The translations under genes were made by a program, and so were the position numbers. Below the pieces are notes generated by a model. It had not been told where the DNA came from, searched no databases, and saw nothing but the letters and a program-made list of their open reading frames with translations. A DNA stretch of 64,000 nt from Paenibacillus dendritiformis. GTDB taxonomy: Bacteria > Bacillota > Bacilli > Paenibacillales > Paenibacillaceae. The stretch covers positions 3,030,001 to 3,094,000 of the forward strand of contig NZ_OX216966.1 in the NCBI RefSeq assembly GCF_945605565.1, written 5' to 3'. Shown here piece after piece: positions 1 to 18,576 of the stretch (positions are counted from its first letter, which is position 1; every line of letters begins with the position of its first letter).

Positions 1-1
1 G

Positions 2-808
2 CTCGACCGGGTGCTGGCCGGCATGCGGCTTGATTTCCTGGTGTTGTGCTCTTCTCTGACCACCGCGCTGGGCGGCGTCGGCCAAGCCGGCTATTGCGCG
101 GCCAATGCGTATCTCGAAGCTTACGCTTGCCGCAAGCGGGCGGAGGGCGGCACGCCTGTCATCGCCATTGCGTGGGACGGCTGGCAGGCTGTCGGCATGG
201 CCGCGGCAGCCGAGCAAGAGATCGCGGCGATTGCGGCGCAGGCGGGCGTCCGGGCTCAGGGTCCGGACAAGCTGACGCGGCTGCTGCCGGAAGAAGGAGT
301 GGCGGTCTTCCGGCAAGCGTTGGCATGCCGCCGGCCGCAAGTGCTGGTCTCGACGACGGATTTGCCGCTGCGGGTACATGCCGCGCGCGCATCGACGCTG
401 CACTCGCTGATGGACAAGGAACGGGACGGAACCGGCCCGCAAGCGGCCCGTTCCGATGTCGGCACGGCATATGCTCCGCCGGAGGACGAGCTGGAACAGA
501 CGATGGCGGACCTGTGGCGGGATTATCTTGGCCTCGATCAGGTCGGCCTGCACGACAACTTTTTTGAGCTTGGCGCTACTTCCCTCGATATCATTCAAAT
601 GAATGCGAAGCTGCAGCGCGCGCTGGGGCGGGAAGTGGCGGTCGTCGACATGTTCACCCATCCGACCATACATTCGCTGGCCGAATCGCTTCGGCGGGCG
701 GCGGACAAGGAGACGGTGCCGCCGGAAGAAACGGCGGATCGTTCCGAACGGATACATGACGGCAAAAATCGGTTGAAGCAGCGGCTTCAAAAGCGGGAGA
801 GAACGTGA
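2..808 (+). CDS. Modular PKS C-terminal fragment (KR end + ACP), 5' truncated by window edge
   Basis: Reading frame 2 is open from the window edge, so this is the tail of a larger polyketide synthase. The first ~45 residues are the end of a ketoreductase domain, with the catalytic region LCSSLTTALGG followed by GYCAANAYLEAYA (the Tyr-x-x-x-Asn pair). An acyl carrier protein follows at about residues 155-230, with the phosphopantetheine serine in LGATSLD near base 581. The protein ends in a basic Lys/Arg/Gln tail (KNRLKQRLQKRERT) that could dock to the next subunit. Thirteen bases separate it from the next PKS gene, which begins after an agggggcgg-type ribosome site. The module reduces its beta-keto group to a hydroxyl if the KR is intact upstream, which cannot be seen here. 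Confidence 0.93.
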   Translation, partial: LDRVLAGMRLDFLVLCSSLTTALGGVGQAGYCAANAYLEAYACRKRAEGGTPVIAIAWDGWQAVGMAAAAEQEIAAIAAQAGVRAQGPDKLTRLLPEEGVAVFRQALACRRPQVLVSTTDLPLRVHAARASTLHSLMDKERDGTGPQAARSDVGTAYAPPEDELEQTMADLWRDYLGLDQVGLHDNFFELGATSLDIIQMNAKLQRALGREVAVVDMFTHPTIHSLAESLRRAADKETVPPEETADRSERIHDGKNRLKQRLQKRERT

Positions 809-821
809 AAGGGGCGGTAAG

Positions 822-8650
<7,829 letters not shown>

Positions 8651-8654
<4 letters not shown>

Positions 8655-11600
8655 GCGTATCGAGCGGAAGAGAGTACACCGGATCCGAAATCGCCGTCAT
8701 CGGCATGTCGGGAAGGTTCCCGGGCGCCAAAAACTTGCGGGAATATTGGGACAACCTCTGCAACGCCAAAGAGAGCATTTCCTTTTTCAGCGAAGAGGAA
8801 CTGCTGGAGGCCGGGATCGATCCGGATACGTTGCGCCATCCGAATTTTGTGAAGGCCAAAGGGATGCTGGATGACATCGAATACTTCGATCCCGAGTTTT
8901 TTGATTATACCCCGCGCGAAGCGGAGGTGATGGATCCGCAATTCCGCCTTCTGCACGAATGCTCTTGGGAGGCCCTCGAGCAAGCGGGCTACGATCCGAA
9001 GACGTATCGAGGGGCCATCGGGCTCTATACCGGGGCGGCCTTCAATTCCCACTGGTTCATGCGGGCGTTCAAAGGGCTGGGGACGGCGGAGGAATCCGCG
9101 ACGCTGGAGACGGCGATGCTGAACCTTCGCGATTATATGGCGACGCTCGTCTCGTACAAGCTGAATTTGAAGGGGCCGAGCTTCACGGTGCAGACGGCCT
9201 GCTCCACATCGCTCGTGGCCGTGCATCTCGCCTGCCAGGGCTTGCTCAGCGGCGAGTGCGGCATGGCGCTTGCCGGCGGGGTGTCGATTCAACTGCCGAA
9301 GAAAAACGGATATTTCTATCAAGAAGGCATGATCAATTCGCCTGACGGGCACTGCCGCGCTTTTGACGAACAGGCGGCCGGCACCGTCTTCGGGGACGGC
9401 GCGGGCATCGTCCTCCTCAAGCCGCTGGAGGATGCGCTCGCGGACGGCGACCACATCTTCGCCGTCATTAAAGGCTCGGCCATCAATAATGACGGGAACC
9501 GGAAAGTGGGATATACCGCGCCCAGCACGCAGGGACAAGTGTCCGTCATCCGAGCCGCCCACCACGTGGCGGAAGTGGAGCCGGAAAGCATCAGCTACAT
9601 TGAGGCGCACGGCACGGGGACGACGCTGGGCGATCCGATCGAGATCGAAGCGTTGAAAACCGCATTTCAAACGGAAAAGAAAGGGTATTGCGGCATCGGC
9701 TCAGCCAAATCCAACATCGGACATTTGAACAACGCCGCGGGGGTGGCCGGCTTCATCAAGACCGTGCTCGCGCTGGCGAACAAACAACTGCCGCCGACGC
9801 TTCATTATGAACGTCCGAACCCGAAGATCGACTTCGAGAACAGCCCGTTCTATGTCAACGATCGCTTGAGAGCGTGGACGAGCGGCGGCGTGCCGCTGCG
9901 TGCCGGAGTCAGCTCGTTCGGCATCGGCGGAACGAACGCGCATGTCGTGCTGGAGGAGGCGCCGCCCGCAGCCGCGTCCTCCCCGGGCAGAACGGCGCAG
10001 CTCATCGCCTTGTCCGCCAAGACGGAGGCCTCGCTTGAACGGCTGGCCAAGCGGATGGCCCGGCATTTGCAAGAGCATCCGGACGTATGCTTGGCCGATA
10101 TGGCGTATACGCTGCACGTGGGGCGGGCGGCGTTCCCGCATCGGCGCACGCTCGTCTGCTCCAGCGCGGAAGAAGCGGCCGCCCGGCTGGCTCAGCCGGA
10201 CTCCGCCGATGTCCAGAGCGGGATGGCCGGGGCGGATGACAAGCCCGTCGTATTCATGTTCTCCGGCCAAGGCTCGCAATACGCCGGCATGGGCAGAGAA
10301 CTGTACGAGCGGGAACCGGTGTTCCGCGCCGAGGCGGACCGCTGCTTCGAACTGATGCCGGATTCAATCGGCAAGCAGGTGAAGCAGGTTCTATACCCGT
10401 CCGGCGATGAGGCTGACGCGGCCGCTTCCGGTCTCATTAACCGGACGGATATCGCGCAGCCCGCCATCTTCACGGTCGAGTACGCGCTTGCCAAGCTGTT
10501 GATGGACTGGGGCGTGCGTCCGCAGGCGATGATCGGGCACAGCATTGGCGAATATGCCGCCGCATGCATCGCCGGCGTCTTCCCGCTCGAGGACGCCATC
10601 CGGCTCGTCACGCTGCGCGGGCAATTGATGCAGAGTCTGCCCGGCGGCGTCATGCTGAGCGTGCCTCTGGGCGAGCAAGAGCTGCTGCCGCTGCTGTCCG
10701 GTGGATTGTCGCTGGCTGCGGTGAACGCGCCTTCCATGTGCGTCGTGTCGGGAACGCAGGAAGCGGTCGAGTCGCTGGCTGCCCTGTTGGAGGAGAGAGG
10801 GCATGCCTGCCGGCGGCTGCATACGTCCCATGCGTTCCATTCCGCCATGATGGACCCTATCCTTGAGCGTTATGAGCAGGAGGTGGGCAGCCTGACGCTG
10901 CATCCGCCGCGCATCCCGTTCATTTCGAACGTGACGGGGACATGGATTCGGGACGAGGAAGCGGTAAGCCCGGCATACTGGGCGCGCCATCTGCGCGGTA
11001 CGGTACGGTTCGCCGACGGACTCGCGACACTGTTCGCCGAGATCGATGCCGCGTTTGCGGAGGTTGGCGGAGGCAACGCGCTGACCGTATTCGCAAAGCG
11101 GCAGACGGAGGCAACGGGGGATCGCGTCGTGGTGAACCTGATGCGGCATCCGCAGCAGACCGCGTCGGATGTGGCGCATCTTCTCCTTCAAGCCGGACGG
11201 CTGTGGAACGCCGGCGTGAGATTCGATTGGGCCCGCTTCTACAGAGAGGAGCAAAGAAACCGCATTCCGCTGCCCACCTATCCGTTCGACCGCCGGCGAT
11301 TCTGGATTGAGGAGGAAGGAATCCGCATCGTCCACGCCGGCTCCGCTGCCGAGAGCGCGGGGCAATCCGGCGAAGCGGCGCCGGCGTCCCGGCGGGAGAC
11401 AACGCCTGGAACAGCCGCGCCCCGGAATCCGCTGGAAGAGACGTTGGCCGGCATCTGGCGGAATCTGTTCGGCATCGAGGAAATCGGGATTCATGATGAT
11501 TTCTTCGAATTGGGCGGCCATTCCTTGAAGGCGACCAGCCTCATCGCCAAGATCCATAAGGAGCTCGACGCGGAACTGGCCTTATCGGATATTTTCAACA

Positions 11601-14600
11601 TGCCGACGATCAGCGCACTTGCCCGGCACATCGAACAGGTGGAGAAAAATCAATATTTCGCCATCTCGCCGGCGGAACCGAAACCGTATTATCGGGTGTC
11701 TTCCGCCCAGAAACGGACGTTCCTCATTCATCAGCAAATCGGCGACGTAACGACCTACAACATGCCGATGGCCTTATTGGTTCACGGCAAAGCCGATGCG
11801 GATCGGTTCGAGCAAACGTTCATTAAATTGATTCAGCGTCATGAAAATATGCGGACCTCATTCCATCTGGTGGACGGAGAGCCGATGCAGAAAATCCATG
11901 AAACCTTCTCGTTTGCGGTCGAACGCCTCGAAGCGGACGAGCAGGAGATGAACAAAATCGTGCGCAAGTTCATCAAACCGTTCGATCTGGGCCAAGCCCC
12001 GCTGATTCGCGCCTCTTTCGTCAATCTTGGGCCGGAGAAGCATGTGCTGCTCATGGATATGCACAATATCGTGTCGGACGGCGCATCCATGAACGTGTTC
12101 ATCAAGGAGTTCAGCGATCTGTATGCGGGCAAGGATCTCCCGCCGCTGCGGATTCAGTATAAGGATTATGCGGAATGGCAGCACCGCCTGCTGGAAGGAG
12201 ACATGATTCGGAAGCAAGAGGAATACTGGATGAACCAGTTCCGGCACAACATCCCGGTGCTGAATATGCCGACTGACTTCGATCGGCCCGAATTCCAATC
12301 TTTCATCGGCAGAGCGCACAAGCTCACTCTGCCCAAGGAGACGGCAGATCGGTTGAACGCCGTGGCCAAGTCCCGCAACGTCACGATCAACGTGCTGCTG
12401 TTCCACCTGTACACCCTTGTGCTCCACCAGTATACCGGCCAGCGCGACATGACGGTCGGATCGCTGGTCGCAGGCCGGCGGCATGCCGACGTGGAGCCGT
12501 TGATCGGCATGTTCACCAACTTTTTGCCGATACGGGTCAGCTTCGAGGAGGACCGCACCATCCTCGATCAACTGCTCGTGCTGAATGACACAATGATGAA
12601 CGCGTACGAAAATCAAGATTTCCCGTTCGATCGGATCGTGGAGAAATTGTCGGCGAAGCTGCCGCGCGGCCGCAATCCGTTGTTCGATACGATGATGATT
12701 TTCCATAACGAATTTGACGGGAACCCGGTGTTGAAGGCCGAAGGACTCGCCTTTGAGAACTATGACATTACGAAGGGGATCTCCAAGCTCGACTTCAAGC
12801 TCGATATCGGCTTTGCGGATGACGGCGGGCTGCTCTGCGTCATGCAGTATAACACGGCCCTGTTCGTCGAAGACACGATAGCGGGGCTGATGCGGCACTT
12901 TGTCGAGTTAATTGACAGCGTCCTGGCCGATCCGGAGCGGAAGCTGGGGGAGATCCGGCTGCTATCCGAGGCGGAGCAGAGCGAACTGGCCGCCAAAAGA
13001 CGCCATCCGGAGCCGGAACACGCCTTCGCCGTGGTCGCCGCCTCCACCTTCACGGCGGACCCGATCCGTCCGTATATCAAATGGTGGGGCGACCAATTCG
13101 GTTTGCGCCTCGACATTCATTTTGCTCCATACCATCAAGTGTTCCAGGAGCTTTTGAATCCGGACAGCGCGCTCTCCTCCGAGGGCGATGCGGGATTGCT
13201 CCTCGTGCGGTTCGAGGATTGGCTGCGGGATGATCGATCGCCGGAGGACCAGCAAATTAAGAAGCTGGAACGGGCGTTCGCCGATCTGGCGCAGGCTCTG
13301 TCTATGATGAAGGGCGCGAGGCCGTTGTTCGCCGGTGTGTTTCCGGTGTCGGCTTCCCTTGGGGCTTCACCGGTCATGACGAGCTATTTGGAGGAGCTGA
13401 CGAACCGGTGGAAGCGGGAGCTGGAAGAGAAGGAGCATGTCCATGTCATCGACTTCAGAGGGGTTGGCGGGATGTTCGGCGTGGAACAAATCGATGATGC
13501 GGCCGCCGATCAAGCGGGGCACATGCCGTTTACTCCCGAGTATTATGCTGCCATCGGGACGTTCACGGTGCGCCGTCTGTTGGCTTGGCATGGACATCCG
13601 TTCAAGGTCATCGCGGTCGACTGCGACCATACGCTATGGAATGGAGTATGCGGCGAAGATGGAGCCGAAGGAGTCGCGGTTACAGAGCCTTGCCGCGATT
13701 TGCAGCGGTTTCTGCTCGAAAAGCAGCGGGAAGGCATGCTGCTTGTCCTGGTCAGCAAGAACAACGACAGGGACGTGTGGGATGTATTTGACAACCATCC
13801 GGACATGTTGCTGACGAAAGAAGATTTTGCCGGCTGGCGCATCAACTGGAGCCCAAAATCCGAAAATCTGCGCGCGCTGGCGGAGGAGCTCCGGCTGGGA
13901 CTGGACAGCTTCATTTTCCTCGATGACAGTTCGCTGGAATGCTCGGAGGTTCGCTCGAATTGCCCGGAAGTGCTTGCGCTGCAGCTGCCTGAAGAACGGC
14001 AAATCCCGGCATTCCTGCGGCATGTGTGGGCGCTGGATCGCATCCGCGTGACGGAAGACGACAAGCGAAGAACCGAAAGGTACAGAACGGAGCGCAAGCG
14101 CGGCGAAGTTCGCGCATCCGCTTCATCGCTGCAGGCATTTCTCAATGATCTGGAGATCGTGATAAGCATCAATGAGGCGAATGCCGGGCAATTGCCGCGC
14201 ATCGCCCAGCTTATGCAGCGGACCAATCAATTCACGCTGAATGCGGACCGCAGCATGCCAGACGGCTTGCCGTCCATCCTGTCGCAGCCGGATACGGCAT
14301 GCTGGGCCATCGAAGCCGCGGACCGGTTCGGCAGTTACGGACTGGTCGGGGCGGTCATTACCCGCTGCGAGGACGGCATTATGCACCTGGATTCTTTCCT
14401 CTTGAGCTGCCGCATCCTCGGAAGAGGAATCGAAGCGGCCGTAATCAGCGCATTAAAGCCGTATTGTCTTGAACGGCATGCCGATTACATCGAGGCCGCA
14501 TGCACGCTTACCGGGAAGAACGAACCGATGCTTGCCTTTTTGCACACGGGAGGCTGGAGTATCAGGGAAGAGACGGACCGGACCGTGCGGTTCCGGCATG

Positions 14601-15127
14601 CGGTAGAGGATATTCCGGACTCTATCGATCATATCAAATATGTCCGCAACGCCCCTCTTCCTGGCTGCGAAGAGCCGCAGCAGGCAGGGAACGTCGCGCC
14701 GCGCGAGTCCGCAACCGCCGCTGTGGGCGGGGGAAGCTTCGAGCAGCCGTCGTGGGACATGGTTCTCGATGAGCGCTATCCGCAACTGCATCGGCATCAG
14801 TTGCTCCCGCTGCAATATTATAATGCGGCCCGGCTTCTCCAATTGCCGGTGCAGATCATAGAGGAAGGAGCGCCGATGAGATCCGCCTACCGCGCTCCGA
14901 CCAACGAGGTGGAAGCGGCGATGGTGCAAATCTGGGAACGAGTGCTCGGCATCGGCGGCATCGGCATCGACGACGACTTTTTCCGGTTGGGCGGCACATC
15001 CCTTCATGCCGTTCGGGTTGAGGTGGAGATGGAAAAGCAGGGGCTGTTCGCGGATGGGCCGCAATTATTCAAATATCGGACGATCCATCAATTGTGCCCG
15101 CTCATTCGCGTTTCCGTCAGGGATTGA
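8651..15127 (+). CDS. Hybrid PKS-NRPS: KS-AT-ACP-C-FkbH-like-PCP, no thioesterase
   Basis: A 2158-residue assembly-line protein. KS is about 12-440 (Cys184), AT about 530-850 (Ser631, HAFH, so malonyl type), and the carrier domain about 925-995 (Ser958 in LGGHSLKA). The condensation domain is about 1010-1440, but its HHxxxDG motif reads HNIVSDG at 1138-1144, so the usual catalytic second His is Asn1139. An FkbH-family region spans about 1460-1995: an N-terminal hydrolase-like part, the HAD phosphatase motif VDCDHTLWNG with Asp1657 and Asp1659, then a GNAT-like part. The terminal carrier has Ser2117 in LGGTSLHA. FkbH enzymes are known to dephosphorylate 1,3-bisphosphoglycerate and load glyceryl onto a carrier protein. 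There is no reductive domain, adenylation domain or TE, so the PKS module should deliver a beta-ketoacyl thioester to the C domain. Release must occur in trans or by an unusual route. Confidence 0.95.
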
Positions 15128-15293
15128 ACCGGAGCGTCTTATTTACTCTCAAGGCATCGGCTGCAGATTTGCGGCAGGTGCCTTGCTTTTGTATGGGAAA
15201 TATAGGATAATGATTGCGTCGCATACATCCAGAATCATACATAAAGTCATATTGATGGGATTTGTAATCGATAAAGGAGATAGAAGAAAAAAT

Positions 15294-16463
15294 ATGAATA
15301 AAGAAGCGATCGATTCAATTTACTCCCAAGTGTCCATTAAGGATGGAAAAAAAGCGATTGAAAACATTCTTCTGGATATTTACTTCAAGCCGGGCATCTC
15401 TACCAAGGAGATCGCGAGAAAGACGCTGCTGCCGCTGCCGATTGTGGCGGCCATCAAGAAAGAATTCATCAAGACGGGACTGATCGAACAAAACCGGGGA
15501 GTCAACTGCACGCCGAGAGGGATGCGGTTCGTTGAGCATACGATGGGTTACGGGCATCTGAATCGGACCTTGTATCAGCGGTTGAAGCATGAGCCGTGGC
15601 ACCCGGACGATCTGCATGACATGATGTCGAAGCTGGAAGGCGTCTTCGAGAACCGCCCCCAGGTCGATGTCACGATCGACCAGTCCCGATGCACGCTGGA
15701 GACGAGCATGAAGCGGGCCGTGCTGGCGCTTCAGCACGAAGTTCTTATCGGGCGGGATATCGTCTGCCTCGGGGATGATGACCTTGTCAGCGTGTCGTTG
15801 GCGTTTCTCCTCAAGCAGTTGTTTCGGCAAAACGCGCATAAATCCAATACCCGCATTCATGTTTTCGAGATTGACAAACGTATTATCAGCTACGTGAACT
15901 ATGTTGCGGAATCCGAAAATTTACCGATTGTCTGTTATGAAATGGATTTTCGCGAACAGCTCCCTTCTGAGTTTTTGCGCCGTTTTGATTGCGTTTTCAC
16001 CGATCCTCCCTATACGCTTCAGGGCCTTTCATTATTCGTGTCGCGCGGCATTCAATTGCTGAAGCAGGAAATCGGACTGCCCATCTTTCTTTCGTTCGCC
16101 CACAAATCGCCAGACTTCGCTTTGGAGATGCAGCGCGAATTTTCGCGGATGGGCTTGCTTGTCACGAGTGTGCTCCCGCGCTTCAATCAATATCTCGGGG
16201 CGGAAATTATAGGTAACACGAGCCAGATGATTGTGTTACAATCTACGGAAGAGACGAAGGAGAGCATTGCGCGTGACTACCGGGACGCCCTCTATACGGG
16301 AGAAGTAAGGCGCACGATTCGTGCCTATGAATGCAAGAGGTGCAGCCTTGTGACCGAGGTTGGCTTTCAAATGCAATGGCAAACGATTGAACAGTTGAAA
16401 CAAAAGGGCTGCCCGAGCTGCCGTCATGACTCCTTCGAGCTTATTCAAAAAAAGAACGCATAA
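15294..16463 (+). CDS. BpsA-like branched-chain polyamine synthase homologue in the PKS cluster
   Basis: This 389-residue protein belongs to the family of N4-bis(aminopropyl)spermidine synthase, which transfers aminopropyl groups from decarboxylated SAM to spermidine. It has a winged-helix-like N-terminus (about 20-80), a Rossmann core with GDDDL at 160-164 and DPPYT at 237-241, and a C-terminal zinc-ribbon-like part with two Cys pairs (ECKRC, CPSC). A longer open frame runs upstream. ATG 15294 is preferred because it aligns with the start of the paralogue at 62633 and follows an AAAGGAGA site, although at a long 13-nt spacing. It lies 166 bp after the PKS-NRPS gene and is followed by GNAT, FkbH and ACP genes, so it is probably part of the cluster. 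Family membership is firm. The actual substrate is inferred. Confidence 0.88.
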   Translation: MNKEAIDSIYSQVSIKDGKKAIENILLDIYFKPGISTKEIARKTLLPLPIVAAIKKEFIKTGLIEQNRGVNCTPRGMRFVEHTMGYGHLNRTLYQRLKHEPWHPDDLHDMMSKLEGVFENRPQVDVTIDQSRCTLETSMKRAVLALQHEVLIGRDIVCLGDDDLVSVSLAFLLKQLFRQNAHKSNTRIHVFEIDKRIISYVNYVAESENLPIVCYEMDFREQLPSEFLRRFDCVFTDPPYTLQGLSLFVSRGIQLLKQEIGLPIFLSFAHKSPDFALEMQREFSRMGLLVTSVLPRFNQYLGAEIIGNTSQMIVLQSTEETKESIARDYRDALYTGEVRRTIRAYECKRCSLVTEVGFQMQWQTIEQLKQKGCPSCRHDSFELIQKKNA

Positions 16464-16488
16464 CAACGCAGAATGGAGTCATAGCAAG

Positions 16489-16947
16489 ATGCCGATTAGA
16501 CAGATGGAGCCGGATGATATTGCGGTTATCGCTCAATTTGAAACGGACATTTCCGTGATCTCATTCGGAGAGGATGCGATTACCGATCCTCGTTTTCATG
16601 TCAGGAAGCTGGAAAAAGCGCTTCACTATGAAAAAAAAGGGATGTTTGTGCTGGAAGTTGACGGGAATGTCGCAGGCTGGATGTGGATAACGCCGCGGGA
16701 AAACTCGGTCACGAAACAGATGTACGCGAATTTCAAAAGCTTCTATATCGCAGAGCCCTATCGCGGCACCGCTTATGTGGATGAGCTGTTCGACGCGGGC
16801 ATGACGTATTGCAAGAGGGAGGGAACCGAACGGATCATCGGAAAGGTGCATGTACGCAATTTGCCGATGAGGCTGCTGTACAAGAAGTACGGCTTCAAGC
16901 CGACGCATCTGACGATGGAATGGTTTTCCGGTGAAGCAGATGATTAA
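16489..16947 (+). CDS. GNAT-family N-acetyltransferase
   Basis: A 152-residue single-domain GNAT protein. It has an N-terminal MPIRQMEPDD strand-turn, a central strand ending in FYIAEPYRGTAYVDELFD (a variant of the acetyl-CoA-binding R/Q-x-x-G-x-G/A loop), and the typical C-terminal NLPMRLLYKKYGF segment. The start is ATG 16489 with a TGGAG site about 10 bases upstream. It overlaps the next gene by 17 bases, so translation is probably coupled. In this setting it could acetylate an amine of the product or a polyamine precursor, or give self-protection. The sequence does not decide between these. Confidence 0.85.
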   Translation: MPIRQMEPDDIAVIAQFETDISVISFGEDAITDPRFHVRKLEKALHYEKKGMFVLEVDGNVAGWMWITPRENSVTKQMYANFKSFYIAEPYRGTAYVDELFDAGMTYCKREGTERIIGKVHVRNLPMRLLYKKYGFKPTHLTMEWFSGEADD

Positions 16948-17965
16948 ATGTATCGTATGGGATTTGGACGATACGCTGTGGGAAGGAACGCTGAGGGAAG
17001 ACGAGGCCGGTATCAAGCTGCTGCCGGAGATGGCGAGCGTCCTTGAGACGCTGGACCGGCGCGGGATTATGCACAGCATCGCCAGCCGCAATCGTTGGGA
17101 GCAAGTGAAGGACAAGCTCGAGCAGTTGGGAATCGCCCATTACTTTTTGTCCCCCCAATGCCACTTCGACTCTAAGGCGGCGAGCATCGAGCGGATTGCC
17201 CAGGAACTCAACATCGGCTTGGATGCCATGGCTTTTATCGACAACGATCCGTTCGAGCGTTTCGAAGTGAACTTCTATGTGCCGCAGGTGCGTACTTATG
17301 CCGCCGAGCAATACCGGGAGCTTCCCGGTTATCCCGAATTTCAGGCAGGCCAGTTGACCGAAGAAGCGGCCAACCGGCGGCAGTATATGCAGGCGCGCCA
17401 CCTGCGGGAGGAAGCTCGAAAAGCGCATAAGGGCAGCCGCGAGCAATTTTTGAAGGAATGCGAAATGAAGCTGCGAATCCAAATGGCGCGGGAAGAAGAT
17501 TACCCGCGGGTGGTCGAATTGTCTCACCGCACGAACCAGATGAACAGCCTGTTGGAACGGGTTGATTTTCCTTTCGTCGAATCGTATTGCGCTCAGGATA
17601 ACCATTACTTGTATGTGGCCAGGCTGGAGGACCGGTTCGGCGCGCACGGGCTGATCGGAACCTGCTTCGCGAGCGCCGCCGATGACAGGATCGATATCAA
17701 TCTGTTTTGCATTTCCTGCCGGATTGAAGGCCGGGGCATCGCCTCCGCCTTTTTGTATACCGTTCTGGAACGGCTGGAACGACAATTGCCGCAGGCGGGC
17801 GCGGCGCGCTGCCGTTTGGTCAGCCGACAGCGGAATTTGCCGGCGAGACTGCTGCTGGAGATGCTGGGCTTCAAGAAAACGACTACAGAGAACGAGCAAT
17901 CCGTCTATATGCTGCAGCTGCCGCTCCCGCGGAAGGCATTCGATTGGCTCGAGATAGGAGAATAA
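16931..17965 (+). CDS. Stand-alone FkbH-like HAD/GNAT protein (glyceryl-ACP loading type)
   Basis: A 344-residue protein with the FkbH-type HAD motif WDLDDTLWEGTL at its extreme N-terminus, IDNDPFE as the later acidic HAD motif, and a C-terminal GNAT-like half (LSHRTNQMN, CISCRIEGRGIASAFL). It lacks the N-terminal hydrolase-like part present in the FkbH region of the upstream PKS-NRPS. Known FkbH proteins make glyceryl-S-ACP from 1,3-bisphosphoglycerate. Translation may start at GTG 16931 or at ATG 16940. Both overlap the GNAT gene. The ACP that it would load follows 3 bases later. No dehydrogenases for conversion to hydroxymalonyl-ACP are visible, so glyceryl itself may be the delivered unit. 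Confidence 0.9.
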   Translation: MKQMIKCIVWDLDDTLWEGTLREDEAGIKLLPEMASVLETLDRRGIMHSIASRNRWEQVKDKLEQLGIAHYFLSPQCHFDSKAASIERIAQELNIGLDAMAFIDNDPFERFEVNFYVPQVRTYAAEQYRELPGYPEFQAGQLTEEAANRRQYMQARHLREEARKAHKGSREQFLKECEMKLRIQMAREEDYPRVVELSHRTNQMNSLLERVDFPFVESYCAQDNHYLYVARLEDRFGAHGLIGTCFASAADDRIDINLFCISCRIEGRGIASAFLYTVLERLERQLPQAGAARCRLVSRQRNLPARLLLEMLGFKKTTTENEQSVYMLQLPLPRKAFDWLEIGE

Positions 17966-17968
17966 GCG

Positions 17969-18223
17969 ATGAACCGCGATGCGATCGAACATGAAATTGC
18001 CGGAATCATTCAGAATATGCTCAAGCTGCCTTTCGTCGATGTGGATACCGACTTGATTGGCGAGACAGGAGTCTTGGACTCTTTGACCGTAATGAGACTG
18101 CTTGCGGAAATAGAGAGGCGGTTTGATTTTACGTTGGACGAGGACGATCTGACGCTGGATTCCATCAGCAGCATCAAGCGTCTGGCGGAGTGGGTCATTC
18201 ACAGCAAGCAGGCAGGTCAATAA
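17969..18223 (+). CDS. Discrete acyl carrier protein
   Basis: An 84-residue carrier protein with the phosphopantetheine serine in GVLDSLTVM, a helical acidic second half and the usual ~80-residue length. ATG 17969 follows the FkbH-like gene by 3 bases, and the FkbH stop and its GGAGAATAAG sequence supply the ribosome site. It is the likely carrier for the glyceryl unit made by the neighbouring FkbH-like enzyme. It is clearly distinct from the primary-metabolism AcpP at 51268, which has GADSLDVV. It is the last gene before a strong terminator and therefore probably ends the biosynthetic operon. Confidence 0.93.
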   Translation: MNRDAIEHEIAGIIQNMLKLPFVDVDTDLIGETGVLDSLTVMRLLAEIERRFDFTLDEDDLTLDSISSIKRLAEWVIHSKQAGQ

Positions 18224-18269
18224 GCTGGGCCTGATGCGAAATAAGTTGGAAAGCTCACTGAGCTTGGAT

Positions 18270-18315
18270 ATCGCGCTCTCTGGCAGAAGCCTGCCGCAGA
18301 GCGCGATTTTTTTAT
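18270..18315 (+). terminator. Rho-independent terminator ending the biosynthetic operon
   Basis: Arms ATCGCGCTCT (18270-18279) and AGAGCGCGAT (18298-18307) pair perfectly. An inner CTGGCAG/CTGCCG extension closes on a tight loop, and a run of seven T follows. Confidence 0.92.
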
Positions 18316-18404
18316 TTGCGTTTGCACAAAAAGCCGATCTCTTCGAGCACAATAGGCGGGATGGATCGGATACAAAAAAATAGATTCTATTGAAAAACTT
18401 AGCA

Positions 18405-18413
18405 TGCTATAAT
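18405..18413 (+). promoter_or_regulatory. Extended -10 promoter for the DMFase-like/phosphatase unit
   Basis: TGCTATAAT is a perfect extended -10 (TGnTATAAT). No good -35 lies at 17 bp; a TTGAAA at 18390 is too close. It would give a leader of about 155 bases before the gene at 18577. The stretch 18224-18576 holds only the preceding terminator, this promoter and that leader. Confidence 0.55.
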
Positions 18414-18576
18414 TATTTTGAAATATATGACATCATGAGTGGAATTGTGACAAAAATATCGAAATTTGCTAGAAAGGGGTGAGCTCCAGCATCGAGGCCC
18501 GGCGTCAATCTATTGCAGCCGCGACGAAACGGATTCAAGGCGAATAAGAAAATTCTGAACCAACGGAGGAATTTCA

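Noticed and set aside
15006..15293. A long upstream extension of the BpsA-like gene overlapping the PKS end
   Set aside because: The added residues are a shadow of the PKS gene. The paralogue at 62633 aligns with ATG 15294.
18479..18547. A 22-codon frame (GTG start, AAAGGGGTGA site) in the leader of the DMFase-like gene
   Set aside because: The ribosome site overlaps the proposed start, the peptide has no pattern of a leader peptide, and nothing else supports translation.
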